NCBI RefSeq assembly: GCF_001417735.1 | Contig: NZ_BBUZ01000022.1 | Span: 1-64,000, forward strand | Reading direction: 5' to 3' | Source: Streptomyces sp. NBRC 110028 | Lineage (GTDB): Bacteria > Actinomycetota > Actinomycetes > Streptomycetales > Streptomycetaceae | Length of the DNA: 64,000 nucleotides | In this document: piece by piece, positions 47,212 through 56,246 of the stretch | Numbering within the stretch: the first letter of the stretch is position 1 | How the letters are laid out: every line of letters starts with the position of its first letter | Notes under the pieces: generated by a model | What the model saw: only the letters and a program-made list of their open reading frames with translations | What the model was told of the DNA's origin: nothing | Databases searched by the model: none | Made by a program: the position numbers and the translations under genes

Positions 47212-48543
47212 ATGTTCAGACACTCAGCCACAACAAAGCGACTGGCACCTCTGGTATGCGTGGCACTCGCCGGTTCCCTCGTCGCCGGGTGCGGCGCGAG
47301 CACCAGCGGCAGCGGCGGCGGCAGCGCCAAGGGGGCCCTGGAGGTGTGGACCCGCAGCGACGCTGTGGACGCGAAGGCCTACAACAGGATATTCGGCGCC
47401 TTCACCAAGAAAACCGGCATCAAGGTCGACTACAAGCCCGTCGTCGACTTCGACAAGCTCCTCCAGCAGCGAGCCGCCTCCAAGAACCTGCCCGACGTCA
47501 CCATCAACGACATGGGAAGCCTCGGGAACTACCAGTCCCAGGGGCTGCTCCAGCCCATCGACAAGAAGGCGATCGCGGGCACCTCCGACATCACCGGCAC
47601 CGCCTGGTCCGGCGCGGTCGGCACCGACGGCAAGACCTACGGCATTCCGTTCTCCCGCCAGGCCCAGGGGATGTTCATCCGCAAGGACTGGCTGAAGAAG
47701 GTGGGCATGAAGGCCCCCAGGACGTGGGCCGAACTGCTCGACGTCGCCAAGGCCTTCACGAACAAGGACCCGGACGGCAACGGCAAGAACGACACCTACG
47801 GCCTCCTCGTCCCCGGCTCCACCAACAACGGCTACCTCGCCTGGTTCGCGTCCAACTTCATCTGGCAGGGCGGCGGCGACATCGTCGCCTCACGCGGCGG
47901 CGGCAAGTACCAGGCGGTCGCCGACTCCCCGGCGAACGTCAAGACCGTCAACTGGCTCAAGGGCCTGTACTGCTCCAGCAAGGTCACCCAGCCCGGCTCG
48001 CTCACGATGACCACCGGCGACTCGTACCCCTTCTTCACCCAGGGCAAGGTGGGCATCTCCCTCACCGGCCCCTATGAGTTCCCGCTGTTCGACAAGACCC
48101 CGGGCAAGGACAAGCTGGAGGTCATCCCCGCCCCCAAGGGCCCGGACGGCAACACCGTGCTGGCCGAGGGCGAGAACGTCTATCTGATGGCCGGGTCCAA
48201 GAAGTCCGAGCAGCAGCGCAAGCTCGCCGAGTTCCTGATCAGCCCCGAGGCGCAGAAGCTCGGCATGACCGCCCCCGACGCCCCCGTCGTGCGGCTGTCG
48301 GTCAACACCAAGGTGGACACCGGCAAGGTCTACCACGACCCGCGGTGGAAGATCTTCTCGGACGCGTACGGACACGACTCCAAGCCCTTCCCGTCCGCGA
48401 TCAACTACCAGCCCATCCGCCAGGACACCGCCGAGGCGCTGAACAAGCTGTTCGCCAACTGCGGCTCCGACGTCAAGGGCGGGCTGAGCGAGCTGAACTC
48501 CACCCTGAAGCAGGAGTTGACCTCCCAAGGGGTGGCCAAGTGA
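47212..48543 (+). CDS. ABC transporter sugar-binding lipoprotein
   Basis: 443 aa from ATG; an in-frame GTG lies 6 nt upstream but too close to the GAG site. Lipobox LVAGC with Cys27. Family 1 extracellular binding protein features: LEVWTRSDA, YGIPFSRQAQGMFIRKDWL, EFLISPEAQKLG. It captures a sugar or sugar acid outside the membrane. It overlaps the first permease gene by 4 bp (GTGA). The two enzymes downstream suggest an aldarate substrate. Confidence 0.9.
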   Translation: MFRHSATTKRLAPLVCVALAGSLVAGCGASTSGSGGGSAKGALEVWTRSDAVDAKAYNRIFGAFTKKTGIKVDYKPVVDFDKLLQQRAASKNLPDVTINDMGSLGNYQSQGLLQPIDKKAIAGTSDITGTAWSGAVGTDGKTYGIPFSRQAQGMFIRKDWLKKVGMKAPRTWAELLDVAKAFTNKDPDGNGKNDTYGLLVPGSTNNGYLAWFASNFIWQGGGDIVASRGGGKYQAVADSPANVKTVNWLKGLYCSSKVTQPGSLTMTTGDSYPFFTQGKVGISLTGPYEFPLFDKTPGKDKLEVIPAPKGPDGNTVLAEGENVYLMAGSKKSEQQRKLAEFLISPEAQKLGMTAPDAPVVRLSVNTKVDTGKVYHDPRWKIFSDAYGHDSKPFPSAINYQPIRQDTAEALNKLFANCGSDVKGGLSELNSTLKQELTSQGVAK

Positions 48544-49613
48544 CCCAGCCCCTGGGCCACGCGGGGACGCCGCTGGGCCGCTCGGCGACGCCCCCGGACC
48601 ACGCGGGGACGTCTCCGGACCACGCGGGGAGCACGACGGCCGTCTCCACGACGGCGGCGGCCGCCGAGGCGCGGCCCGGCGGGCGCCGCCGGGCCGCCGC
48701 CCCGCCCGCCGGGGCGGTGAAGCGGGGCCCGCGCGGCCGCCGCCTCACCGCCTCGGCGTGGGTCCCCTGGCTGTTCGTGGCCCCCGCCCTGCTCCTCTTC
48801 GTCGTCTTCAAGTACCTGCCCATGGCCAAGGGCGTCCAGCTGAGCTTCTACGACGTCCGGCCGTTCCTCGGCAACCTGTGGGTGGGCCTGGCCAACTACC
48901 GGTCGGTCTTCGGTGATCCGCAGTTCCAGGCCGCGCTGGGCCACACCGTGCTGCTCGCGGTCGGCGGAACCATCGGCTCCGTCATCGTCGGCTTCTTCCT
49001 GGCCCTGCTGCTCGAAGGCCCGGCGCGCTCCCTGTGGTTCATGCGCTCCGCCGTCTTCCTGCCGGTCGTCACCGCCACCGCCGTCGTCGGCGAGATCTGG
49101 CGGCTGCTCTACTACCCGACCAGCGCGGGCTTCCTGAACACCATCCTCAGCTTCCTCGGCATCGGGCCGCTGCACTACCTCGACCACACGGGCTCCGCCA
49201 TCTGGTCCGTCATGGCCGTCACCGTCTGGACCGGCGGCCCCTACAACATGGTGATCGTCCTCGCCGGGCTCACCCAGGTCGACCGCGGTCTGTACGAGGC
49301 GGCCGCCCTCGACGGCGCCAACACCTGGCAGCGGCTGCGCCACATCACCCTGCCCGCGCTGCGGCCCGTCGTCACGATCCTGCTCACCCTCGCCGCCATC
49401 CGCGGGTTCCGCACCTTCACCGAGGTCTACGTCCTCACCGGAGGCGGACCCGCCGGATCCACGGACGTCTGGATGACCCGGATCTACCAGCTCGGATTCA
49501 CCCGCAACGAGATCGGCGTCGCCTCCGCGGCCGCCACACTGCTGTTCCTGGTCACGGTGTGCCTGACGGTCACGATGCAGTGGTACCAGCGACGGAAGGA
49601 GGCCCGGCCATGA
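48540..49613 (+). CDS. ABC transporter permease (MalF type)
   Basis: 357 aa. GTG start overlaps the previous stop (GTGA). The first 70 residues are Ala/Thr/Pro-rich and cytoplasmic, with repeats PDHAGTSPDHAG. Six membrane segments follow and an EAA loop EAAALDGANTWQRLRHITLP near 265. It pairs with the next permease. No ATPase gene is present, so the shared MsiK-type ATPase may serve it. Confidence 0.9.
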   Translation: MTQPLGHAGTPLGRSATPPDHAGTSPDHAGSTTAVSTTAAAAEARPGGRRRAAAPPAGAVKRGPRGRRLTASAWVPWLFVAPALLLFVVFKYLPMAKGVQLSFYDVRPFLGNLWVGLANYRSVFGDPQFQAALGHTVLLAVGGTIGSVIVGFFLALLLEGPARSLWFMRSAVFLPVVTATAVVGEIWRLLYYPTSAGFLNTILSFLGIGPLHYLDHTGSAIWSVMAVTVWTGGPYNMVIVLAGLTQVDRGLYEAAALDGANTWQRLRHITLPALRPVVTILLTLAAIRGFRTFTEVYVLTGGGPAGSTDVWMTRIYQLGFTRNEIGVASAAATLLFLVTVCLTVTMQWYQRRKEARP

Positions 49614-50524
49614 CGCTCTCCCTTCCGGGCAAACAGCGCCGCCCCGGCGGCGTCGGCGTCTCGCAGAGCGTCGAGACCGCGCTCGGCTGGCGCACCGGCC
49701 GCAGCCATCTGCTGAGCATGGCGCTCCGGGCCCTGCTGTGCCTGATCGCGCTCGCCATCTTCGCCGGACCGCTGATCGTGCTGTTCTCCGGCGCGTTCGA
49801 CAACAACCCCGACCCGACCAAGCTGTCCATCATCCCCAACTCCCCGACCCTGGAGAACTTCAAGGTCGCGGGCGAACGGGACGTCTGGCACTACCTCGCC
49901 AACTCCCTCATCGTCGCGGGCGGCGCGCTGCTGCTCCAGGTCAGCGTCAGCGTCTTCGCCGCGTACGCCCTGGCCCGCAAGCGGTTCCGGGGACGGGCCA
50001 TCCTGTCGCTGCTCTTCCTGACGACGATGATGCTGCCCGAGGAAGTCATCGCGATCCCGCTCTCGCTCGTCCTCGGCGACCTCCCGGTCGTCCACCTGAG
50101 CCTCAAGGGCACCCTGCTCGGCATGATCCTGCCGCTCGGCGCCTGGGGATTCTCGATCTTCGTGATGACGGAGTTCATGCGGGAGCTGCCCGCCGAGCTG
50201 GAGGAGGCCGCCAAGATCGACGGCGCCGGGGAGTGGCGCATCTTCGCCCAGGTCGTGCTGCCGCTGTGCCGCCCGGCGCTCGGCGTGATCACCGTCTTCG
50301 GCTTCATCATGATCTGGGACCAGTACCTGCTGCCGCTGATCGTCGCCAACGACCCCTCGGACTACACCCTGTCCGTTGCGCTCTCCACGATGCGCAGCGA
50401 CACGATCGGGCCGGGGCTGGTGCTGGCCGGTTCGCTGCTCGCGCTCATCCCGAGCCTGATCGTCTATCTGCTGCTGCAGCGGTCGCTGATCCGCGGCATG
50501 ACGGCCGGAGCGCTGAAGGGCTGA
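49610..50524 (+). CDS. ABC transporter permease (MalG type)
   Basis: 304 aa. ATG overlaps the previous stop (ATGA) behind GAAGGAGG. Six membrane segments; EAA loop EAAKIDGAGEWRIFAQVVLP near 200. Forms the translocation pore with the upstream permease. Confidence 0.92.
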   Translation: MTLSLPGKQRRPGGVGVSQSVETALGWRTGRSHLLSMALRALLCLIALAIFAGPLIVLFSGAFDNNPDPTKLSIIPNSPTLENFKVAGERDVWHYLANSLIVAGGALLLQVSVSVFAAYALARKRFRGRAILSLLFLTTMMLPEEVIAIPLSLVLGDLPVVHLSLKGTLLGMILPLGAWGFSIFVMTEFMRELPAELEEAAKIDGAGEWRIFAQVVLPLCRPALGVITVFGFIMIWDQYLLPLIVANDPSDYTLSVALSTMRSDTIGPGLVLAGSLLALIPSLIVYLLLQRSLIRGMTAGALKG

Positions 50525-50560
50525 CGGATGCCGTCAAGACGCTGACATTTTTCACCGTCT

Positions 50561-50616
50561 GTCATCCGTCACTCGATATCCGTCATCCGCTATCCGTCAT
50601 CCGCCATCCGTCATCT
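50561..50616 (+). repeat. Intergenic heptamer array (GTCATCC)
   Basis: Eight units in 7-bp register: GTCATCC, GTCACTC, GATATCC, GTCATCC, GCTATCC, GTCATCC, GCCATCC, GTCATCT. It fills the gap between the permease and kdgD genes. It is the second heptamer array in the window. Confidence 0.85.
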
Positions 50617-50650
50617 GTTCTCTGCCCACCCCCCACTGATGAGGTCCCGT

Positions 50651-51550
50651 ATGAGACTCACCGGAGTGCTCTTCTTCCCCGTCACGCCCTTCGCCGCCGA
50701 CGGCACCGTCGACGAGAAGACCCTCGCCACCCACATCGAGCAGGGCGTCGCCGCCGGTCCCGGCGGGGTGTTCATCGCCTGCGGCACCGGTGAGTTCCAC
50801 AGCCTGGAGCCCGGCGAGTACGAACGCGTCGTCCGCATCGCCGTCGAGGTCACCGGCGGCCGCGTCCCCGTCTACGCGGGCGCGGGCGGCCCGGTCCCGC
50901 TGGCCGCCCAGTTCGCGCGCGCCGCCGAGCGGGCCGGGGCGGACGGGCTGCTCCTGCTGCCCCCGTACCTGGTCACCTTCCCGCCCGAGGGCCTGGTCCG
51001 GTACGTCGAACAGGTCACCGCCGCCACCCGGCTGCCCCTGATCGTCTACCAGCGCGGCAACGCCGTCTTCACCCCCGAGACCGCCGCCCGCATCGCCTCC
51101 ATCCCCGGGGTGACCGGCTTCAAGGACGGCACCGGCGACCTCGACCTGATGCAGCGCATCGTGCTCACCGTGCGCTCCACGGTCGGCGAGGACTTCCAGT
51201 TCTTCAACGGCATGCCCACCGCCGAGATGACCGTGCCCGCCTACCGGGCCGTCGGCGTGGACCTCTACTCCTCCGCGGTGTTCTGCTTCGCCCCCGAGGT
51301 CTCCCTCGCCTTCCACCGGGCGGTCGGCTCCGGCGACACCGCGACCGCGGAACGGCTGCTGGCCGCGTTCTTCCAGCCCCTGGTCGCCCTGCGGGACAAG
51401 GTCCCCGGCTACGCCATCTCCTTGATCAAGGCGGCGGTGCGGCTGCGTGGGCTGGACGTCGGCGGGGTACGACCGCCGCTGGTGGACCCGAGCGAGGAAC
51501 ACCTCGCCGAACTCAAAAAGATCATCGACGCCGGACTCGGACAGGTGTGA
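50651..51550 (+). CDS. kdgD: 5-dehydro-4-deoxyglucarate dehydratase
   Basis: 299 aa from ATG. DHDPS-fold lyase: Tyr in LIVYQR near 132 and Schiff-base Lys in TGFKDGTGD near 157, with the GTGEFHSL loop near 45. It should convert 5-keto-4-deoxyglucarate to 2-oxoglutarate semialdehyde with loss of CO2 and water, the step after glucarate or galactarate dehydration. Overlaps gudD by 4 bp. Confidence 0.88.
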   Translation: MRLTGVLFFPVTPFAADGTVDEKTLATHIEQGVAAGPGGVFIACGTGEFHSLEPGEYERVVRIAVEVTGGRVPVYAGAGGPVPLAAQFARAAERAGADGLLLLPPYLVTFPPEGLVRYVEQVTAATRLPLIVYQRGNAVFTPETAARIASIPGVTGFKDGTGDLDLMQRIVLTVRSTVGEDFQFFNGMPTAEMTVPAYRAVGVDLYSSAVFCFAPEVSLAFHRAVGSGDTATAERLLAAFFQPLVALRDKVPGYAISLIKAAVRLRGLDVGGVRPPLVDPSEEHLAELKKIIDAGLGQV

Positions 51551-52791
51551 CCACACATATGCGCATCAAGGACCTGGTGATCACCCCGATCGCCTTCCGC
51601 GACCCGCCCCTGCTCAACGCGGACGGCGTCCACGAGCCATGGGCGCTGCGCAGCATCGTGCGGCTGGTGACGGAGGACGGGGTGACCGGCCTCGGCGAGA
51701 CGTTCGGTGACACCCTCCACCTGGACCGGCTCGCGGCGCTGCGCCCGCATCTGGCGGGCCTGAGCGTGTACGCGCTGGGCGAGCTGTACGAGAAGGCGGC
51801 GACCCTCTTCGACCACGCGGGCGGCAAGATCTCCTCCTTCGACCTCGGCCGGGTGCACGCGGCCGTCGAGGTCGCCTGCCTGGACGTCCAGGGCAAGCTG
51901 GCGGGCCGCCCGGTGAGCGATCTGCTCGGCGGTGCGGTCCGGGAGTCGGTCCCGTACAGCGCGTACCTCTTCTACAAGTGGGCCGGGCACCCGGGCGCGG
52001 ACGAGGACGAGTGGGGCGCGGCGCTCGACCCCGAGGGCGTCGTGGCGCAGGCCCGCCGCATGATCGACCAGTACGGCTTCGGCTCGATCAAGCTCAAGGG
52101 CGGCGTCTTCCCGCCCGACCAGGAGATCGCCGCCGTCCACGCGCTCCGCGAGGCGTTCCCCGGCCATCCGCTGCGGCTCGACCCGAACACCGCCTGGACG
52201 CACGAGACCTCGCTGGAGGTCGCCCGGGCCCTGGACGGCGTCCTCGAATACCTGGAGGACCCCACCGGCGGCATCCCGGGCATGGCGCGGGTCGCCGCCG
52301 AATCCCCGCTCCCGCTGGCCACCAACATGTGCGTGGTCGCCTTCGACCACATCCCGCCGGCCGTCGCGCAGGGCGCGGTGCAGGTCGTCCTCGGCGACCA
52401 CCACTACTGGGGCGGGCTCACCCGCACCCGCCACCTGGGCACGATCTGCGACACCTTCGGCCTGGGCATGTCCATGCACTCCAACTCCCACCTGGGCATC
52501 AGCCTCGCCGCCATGACCCACCTCGCCGCCGCGACCCCCAACCTGACGTACGCGTGCGACACCCACTACCCGTGGAGCGCCCAGGACGACGTGGTGCGGC
52601 CCGGCGCGCTGACCTTCGTGGACGGCGCGATCCCGGTCCCCACCGGCCCGGGCCTCGGCGTCGAACTGGACGAGGACGTCCTCGCCCGGCTGCACGAGAA
52701 CTACCTGACCTGCGGCCTGCGGAAGCGCGACGACACGGGATACATGCGGCGCGTGAACCCGGACTTCCAGGCGGGCCTGCCGCGGTGGTGA
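51547..52791 (+). CDS. Glucarate/galactarate dehydratase (enolase superfamily)
   Basis: 414 aa. GTG start overlaps the kdgD stop (GTGA). Enolase-superfamily residues: KLKGG (KxK) near 182, metal ligands RLDPNTAW near 211, LEDP near 236 and Asn in ATNMCV, and catalytic HSNSHLG near 312. It should dehydrate an aldarate to the KdgD substrate. Glucarate or galactarate cannot be told apart by eye. Confidence 0.85.
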   Translation: MTTHMRIKDLVITPIAFRDPPLLNADGVHEPWALRSIVRLVTEDGVTGLGETFGDTLHLDRLAALRPHLAGLSVYALGELYEKAATLFDHAGGKISSFDLGRVHAAVEVACLDVQGKLAGRPVSDLLGGAVRESVPYSAYLFYKWAGHPGADEDEWGAALDPEGVVAQARRMIDQYGFGSIKLKGGVFPPDQEIAAVHALREAFPGHPLRLDPNTAWTHETSLEVARALDGVLEYLEDPTGGIPGMARVAAESPLPLATNMCVVAFDHIPPAVAQGAVQVVLGDHHYWGGLTRTRHLGTICDTFGLGMSMHSNSHLGISLAAMTHLAAATPNLTYACDTHYPWSAQDDVVRPGALTFVDGAIPVPTGPGLGVELDEDVLARLHENYLTCGLRKRDDTGYMRRVNPDFQAGLPRW

Positions 52792-53963
52792 CGGCGACGG
52801 CGTATCTGTACCCCTGGGACGTGGTCGGCGACCCGGCCGCCGCCGAGCGGATCGCGGCCCTGGGGGTGGACGCGGTGGCCCTGGCCGCCGCGTACCACTC
52901 CGTACGGGCCGCCACCCCGTTCCACCCCGCGCACCGGGTGGTCGAGGCGCACCACGCCGCGCTGTACCTGCCGGTCAGGGGCGAGGCGTGGGCCGGGTCC
53001 CGCCTGACCCCGGGCACCCCGCCCTGGATGCCGACCCCCGACTCCTTCCGGGAGGCCCGCGACGCGCTGCGCGCCGTGGGCCTCCCGGTCCACGCCTGGA
53101 CGGTCCTCACCCACAACACCCGCCTCGGCCGCGCCCACCCCGACCTCGCCGTACGCAACGCCTTCGGCGACCCGTACCCGTACGCCCTGTGCCCCTCGTC
53201 CGCCGAGGTCAGGGCGTACTGCACCACGCTGGTGCGGGAGGTCCTGACCTTGGGCGAGCCGGACGGCCTGGTGCTGGAGGCGTGCGGCCCGCTGGGCCTG
53301 GGACACGGCGGCCACCACGAGAAGACCGAGGGCGCGGACTGGGGCGAGGCGGGCGATCGCCTCCTGTCGTGGTGCTTCTGCGGATCCTGCCTGACCCGCT
53401 ACGAGGCGGCCGGCCTGGACCCCCGCCACCTCCGCCACCAGGTCGCCGACGCCCTGGACGGCTCCACCCCGCTCTCCCCCACCCTGATGTCGACCCTGCG
53501 CGAGATCCGCACCACCCTCACCGCGGACCTGCGCCGCGAGGTCCTGGCAGCCGCCTCCGGCCCCCTCCCCCTGACCCTGCACGCGAGCGCGGACCCCTGG
53601 GCCACGGGCCCCTTCGCGACGATCGCCGACGCCCCCGCCCCGCCCGTGACCACCCTGGTCGCCTCCGCCTGGACCAGCGCCGACCAGGGCGCCGCCAACC
53701 TCACCGCCCTGCGCCCCCTGGCCGCCCCGGACACCCGCCTCGCCGCCTACGTCCCGGCCCTCCCACCCCGCCCGGCGGACCCGTCGGCCCTGGCCGCCGA
53801 ATGGACCACCTGCCTGGCGGCGGGCGCGGACGAACTGCACCTCTACCACGCGGGCCTCGCCTCCCCGGCCCGCCTGACCGCCATCCGCACCGCCCTCCAC
53901 ACGGTCCTCGGCACGGCACCCGGCACGGCCCTCGGCCCGGTCAGGACAGGGCCTGAGGTCTGA
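52788..53963 (+). CDS. Unknown protein at the end of the aldarate operon, TIM-barrel-like
   Basis: 391 aa. GTG overlaps the gudD stop (GTGA), so it is translationally coupled. It begins TATAYLYPWDVVGDP, and includes HAWTVLTHNTRLG near 110, a CFCGSC-like Cys cluster near 200, and repeating strand-helix units. It resembles glycoside-hydrolase-like TIM-barrel proteins, with Trp/His/Asp at barrel-strand ends, but I cannot name a family. No signal peptide. Its place after KdgD and GudD suggests a role in aldarate or uronate breakdown. Ala/Pro-rich C-terminus. Confidence 0.6.
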   Translation: MTATAYLYPWDVVGDPAAAERIAALGVDAVALAAAYHSVRAATPFHPAHRVVEAHHAALYLPVRGEAWAGSRLTPGTPPWMPTPDSFREARDALRAVGLPVHAWTVLTHNTRLGRAHPDLAVRNAFGDPYPYALCPSSAEVRAYCTTLVREVLTLGEPDGLVLEACGPLGLGHGGHHEKTEGADWGEAGDRLLSWCFCGSCLTRYEAAGLDPRHLRHQVADALDGSTPLSPTLMSTLREIRTTLTADLRREVLAAASGPLPLTLHASADPWATGPFATIADAPAPPVTTLVASAWTSADQGAANLTALRPLAAPDTRLAAYVPALPPRPADPSALAAEWTTCLAAGADELHLYHAGLASPARLTAIRTALHTVLGTAPGTALGPVRTGPEV

Positions 53964-54099
53964 TACGCTGATCCAGCGACATCGACGCGGGGAAAGCAAA
54001 ATCTCCGCCGAGAAGATCGCAGGCAGTACGACCCCCTCAACGGAAACCCGTTAGGCCCGTACACCGCCTTGTGCGAGACTCGTTCTCGTACACACGCAA

Positions 54100-54174
54100 G
54101 GTCCTGTGGAGCAGTTTGGAGTGCTCGCCACCCTGTCAAGGTGGAGGCCGCGGGTTCAAATCCCGTCAGGACCG
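54100..54174 (+). tRNA. tRNA-Asp (anticodon GTC)
   Basis: 75 nt: acceptor GGTCCTG pairs with CAGGACC, anticodon loop CTGTCAA with GTC, T arm GGGTTCAAATCCC. CCA not encoded. Confidence 0.95.
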
Positions 54175-54178
54175 CTGC

Positions 54179-54252
54179 GGCTGGGTAGCTCAGTTGGTAC
54201 GAGCGTCCGCCTGAAAAGCGGAAGGTCGCCGGTTCGACCCCGGCCCCAGCCA
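54179..54252 (+). tRNA. tRNA-Phe (anticodon GAA)
   Basis: 74 nt, 4 nt after tRNA-Asp: acceptor GGCTGGG pairs with CCCAGCC, anticodon loop CTGAAAA with GAA, T arm CGGTTCGACCCCG. Confidence 0.95.
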
Positions 54253-54272
54253 CCGCAGCCCTCACCAGGGCA

Positions 54273-54308
54273 AAGCCCCCTCCCGGTTCGCCCGGAGGGG
54301 GCTTCTTC
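54273..54308 (+). terminator. Terminator of the tRNA-Asp/tRNA-Phe transcript
   Basis: 11-bp perfect stem AAGCCCCCTCC and GGAGGGGGCTT with a 10-nt loop, then CTTC. Confidence 0.8.
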
Positions 54309-54325
54309 GTGGCCGGTGACGGCTA

Positions 54326-54478
54326 CTGTTCGACAAGGACGACTACAAACAGCGGCACGCGGTCGAGTGCGGGATCAACCACCTCAAGAGGCACCGCGCC
54401 ATCGCCACGCGATACGACAAGCTGGCGGTCCGCCACGAGGCGACCGTCCTCATCGCTGCCATCAACGAGTGGCTGTGA
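54326..54478 (+). pseudogene. IS5-family transposase, C-terminal fragment
   Basis: An open stretch of 50 codons ending in TGA encodes [20 protein letters not shown] and then [24 protein letters not shown] sequence ending INEWL. This is the C-terminus of IS5-type (DDE) transposases. No start codon, no DDE N-terminal half and no inverted repeats are seen. It begins 18 bp after the tRNA-Phe terminator. A remnant of a past insertion. Confidence 0.8.
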
Positions 54479-54498
54479 TCAGCACCTCCACAGCCGTC

Positions 54499-55464
54499 CT
54501 ACGCGACCCTGACCACGTACTTGCCCTGGACGCCGCCCGCTTCCAGCGCCTGGTGTGCCGCTGCTGTCTTCTCCAGGGGGAAGACCGTGTCCACCACAGG
54601 GCTCAGCTTGCCCTCGACCACATGGCGGGCAAGGTCGTCGAAGTCCGCCCGCGTGGGGTTGCCGCTGAAGAAACGCACCCGGCCGTGTCCGTGGACCGTG
54701 CTGGCCGCGACGTAGCCGAGCGACGCAGCGGGCCGTTTCAGGTCGAAGGCGATGGTGACCATGCGCCCGCCCGGATTCAGTAGGCGCCGGAAGGCCCGCA
54801 GGTCGGTCCCCGCGGTGTCCAGGACCACGTCGAAGCGGCCCAGTTCCGCCGGCCGCACGGTCCGGTGGTCGACGGCCTTGTGCGCGCCGAGCCCGCGGAC
54901 GAAGCCGAGGTTGGCCGCACGGGCCAGGGCCGTGACCTCGGCGCCGTAGGCCCGTCCGAGCTGGACGGCAGCGTTGCCGACACCGCCCGCCGCGCCCCGG
55001 ACGAGGAGTCGTTCGCCGGGGCGCAGCCCGGCTTTGTCCCGCAGCGCGGTGATGGCCGTGGTGGCCACCGGCAGCGCGGCGGCGTCCACCAGGTCAAGGC
55101 CGTCGGGGAGTCGGCCGACCCGCTCAGCGGGTACGGTCACGTACTCGGCGGCGCTGCCGAACCCGGAGGTGCGGCCCAAGACCCCCCATACGCGGTCGCC
55201 GGCCGCGAACCGGGTGACTCCGGCCCCCAGCGCGGCGACCTCGCCGGTGAAGTCCAACCCGACGCGCTTGGGGAATTTCCGGCCGCTCAGAAGGCGGAGA
55301 CGGCCGGCACGTGCTGCGAGTTCGCCGCCGTTGACGCTGAACGCGCACACCTTCACAAGGATCTCGCCGGGGGCCGGCTCGGGGCGTGGCACGTGGCCCG
55401 TGTAGAGCACGTCGGGGCCGCCGTAGCGGTCGTAGAGCACTGTCTTCATCATGCGGTCGTTCAT
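54499..55464 (-). CDS. NADPH:quinone-type zinc-independent oxidoreductase (MDR family)
   Basis: 321 aa from ATG (MNDRMMKTVLYDRYGGPDV); ATG at 55449 is an alternative. GroES-like domain about 1-120 and a Rossmann domain with VRGAAGGVGNAAVQLGRAYG near 150. The Cys/His zinc ligands are missing, as in quinone oxidoreductases. It reduces quinones or enones with NADPH. Divergent from a TetR gene, which probably represses it. Confidence 0.88.
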   Translation of the reverse strand: MNDRMMKTVLYDRYGGPDVLYTGHVPRPEPAPGEILVKVCAFSVNGGELAARAGRLRLLSGRKFPKRVGLDFTGEVAALGAGVTRFAAGDRVWGVLGRTSGFGSAAEYVTVPAERVGRLPDGLDLVDAAALPVATTAITALRDKAGLRPGERLLVRGAAGGVGNAAVQLGRAYGAEVTALARAANLGFVRGLGAHKAVDHRTVRPAELGRFDVVLDTAGTDLRAFRRLLNPGGRMVTIAFDLKRPAASLGYVAASTVHGHGRVRFFSGNPTRADFDDLARHVVEGKLSPVVDTVFPLEKTAAAHQALEAGGVQGKYVVRVA

Positions 55465-55521
55465 CGTTCTGCCTTTGCCGCCGGGGGCCGTACAGGGAGC
55501 TGGCATCGACCGTAAGCTCTT

Positions 55522-55543
55522 AAGTGGACGCAATCGTCCGCTT
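55522..55543. promoter_or_regulatory. Candidate TetR operator
   Basis: AAGTGGACG and CGTCCGCTT flank a 4-bp centre (one mismatch), in the 101-bp gap between the divergent oxidoreductase and TetR genes. Location and symmetry fit an autoregulated TetR site. Confidence 0.6.
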
Positions 55544-55565
55544 GGGCCGGAAGAGAGAGACAGTG

Positions 55566-56246
55566 ATGGCGGAATCCTCTCGAATCACAGCCCGGGACGG
55601 GGTGCGGGCGGACGCCCGGCGCAACCGGGAGCGCGTCCTCGTCGCCGCCCGTGCGGTCTTTGCGGAGCACGGGATCAACGCCCCGATGGCGACCGTGGCC
55701 CGACGGGCCGGGGTCGGCGTGGCGACGCTGTACCGGCATTTCCCGACCCGGGACGCCCTGGTGAGAGGCGCGTTCGCGCAGCAGATGGAGACCTGCGCGC
55801 GGGCGCTCACCGAGGCTCTGGCCGCCCCTGACCCGTGGCAGGGCTTCCAGCAGCTGGTCGAGACGGTCTGCGCTCTGCAACGGGAGGAACGCGGGTTCCC
55901 GGCCGCGTTCGTCGCGGCCTTCCCGGAAACCGCGTCGGAACACGCGCGGTCCCGGCAACGAGCCGAGCGGGACTTCACGACTCTGGTACGCAGGGCCCAG
56001 GCGTCGGGCGCGCTACGGTCCGATTTTCACCCTTCCGACCTCGCCGTGGTCCTCTTGGCACACTGCGGTCTGGCGACCGCCCTCCCGGATGACGGTGCAG
56101 CGTCCCGGCGCCTGGTGGCCTATCTGCTCCAGTCGTTCCGCACCGACCCGGCCAACAAACCGCTGCCCCCACCGGCTGCACTGACACTGCGCAGCCTCCC
56201 GATTGCAACAGCCAGTCCCCAGGGGCAACGCCCCTGCCGAGCCTGA
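55566..56246 (+). CDS. TetR-family transcriptional regulator
   Basis: 226 aa from ATG. Helix-turn-helix about 20-62 (AVFAEHGINAPMATVARRAG, VATLYRHFPTRDAL). The C-terminal ligand domain resembles the SbtR/YsiA-like group (LLAHCGLATALPDDGAASRR). It has a Pro-rich tail of about 25 residues. Probably controls the divergent oxidoreductase. Confidence 0.88.
   Translation: MAESSRITARDGVRADARRNRERVLVAARAVFAEHGINAPMATVARRAGVGVATLYRHFPTRDALVRGAFAQQMETCARALTEALAAPDPWQGFQQLVETVCALQREERGFPAAFVAAFPETASEHARSRQRAERDFTTLVRRAQASGALRSDFHPSDLAVVLLAHCGLATALPDDGAASRRLVAYLLQSFRTDPANKPLPPPAALTLRSLPIATASPQGQRPCRA

Noticed and set aside
51978..52787. In-frame upstream extension of the 391-aa operon protein inside gudD
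   Set aside because: The extension is Arg/Gly/Pro-rich antisense-like; the GTG at 52788 gives a coupled start and normal composition.
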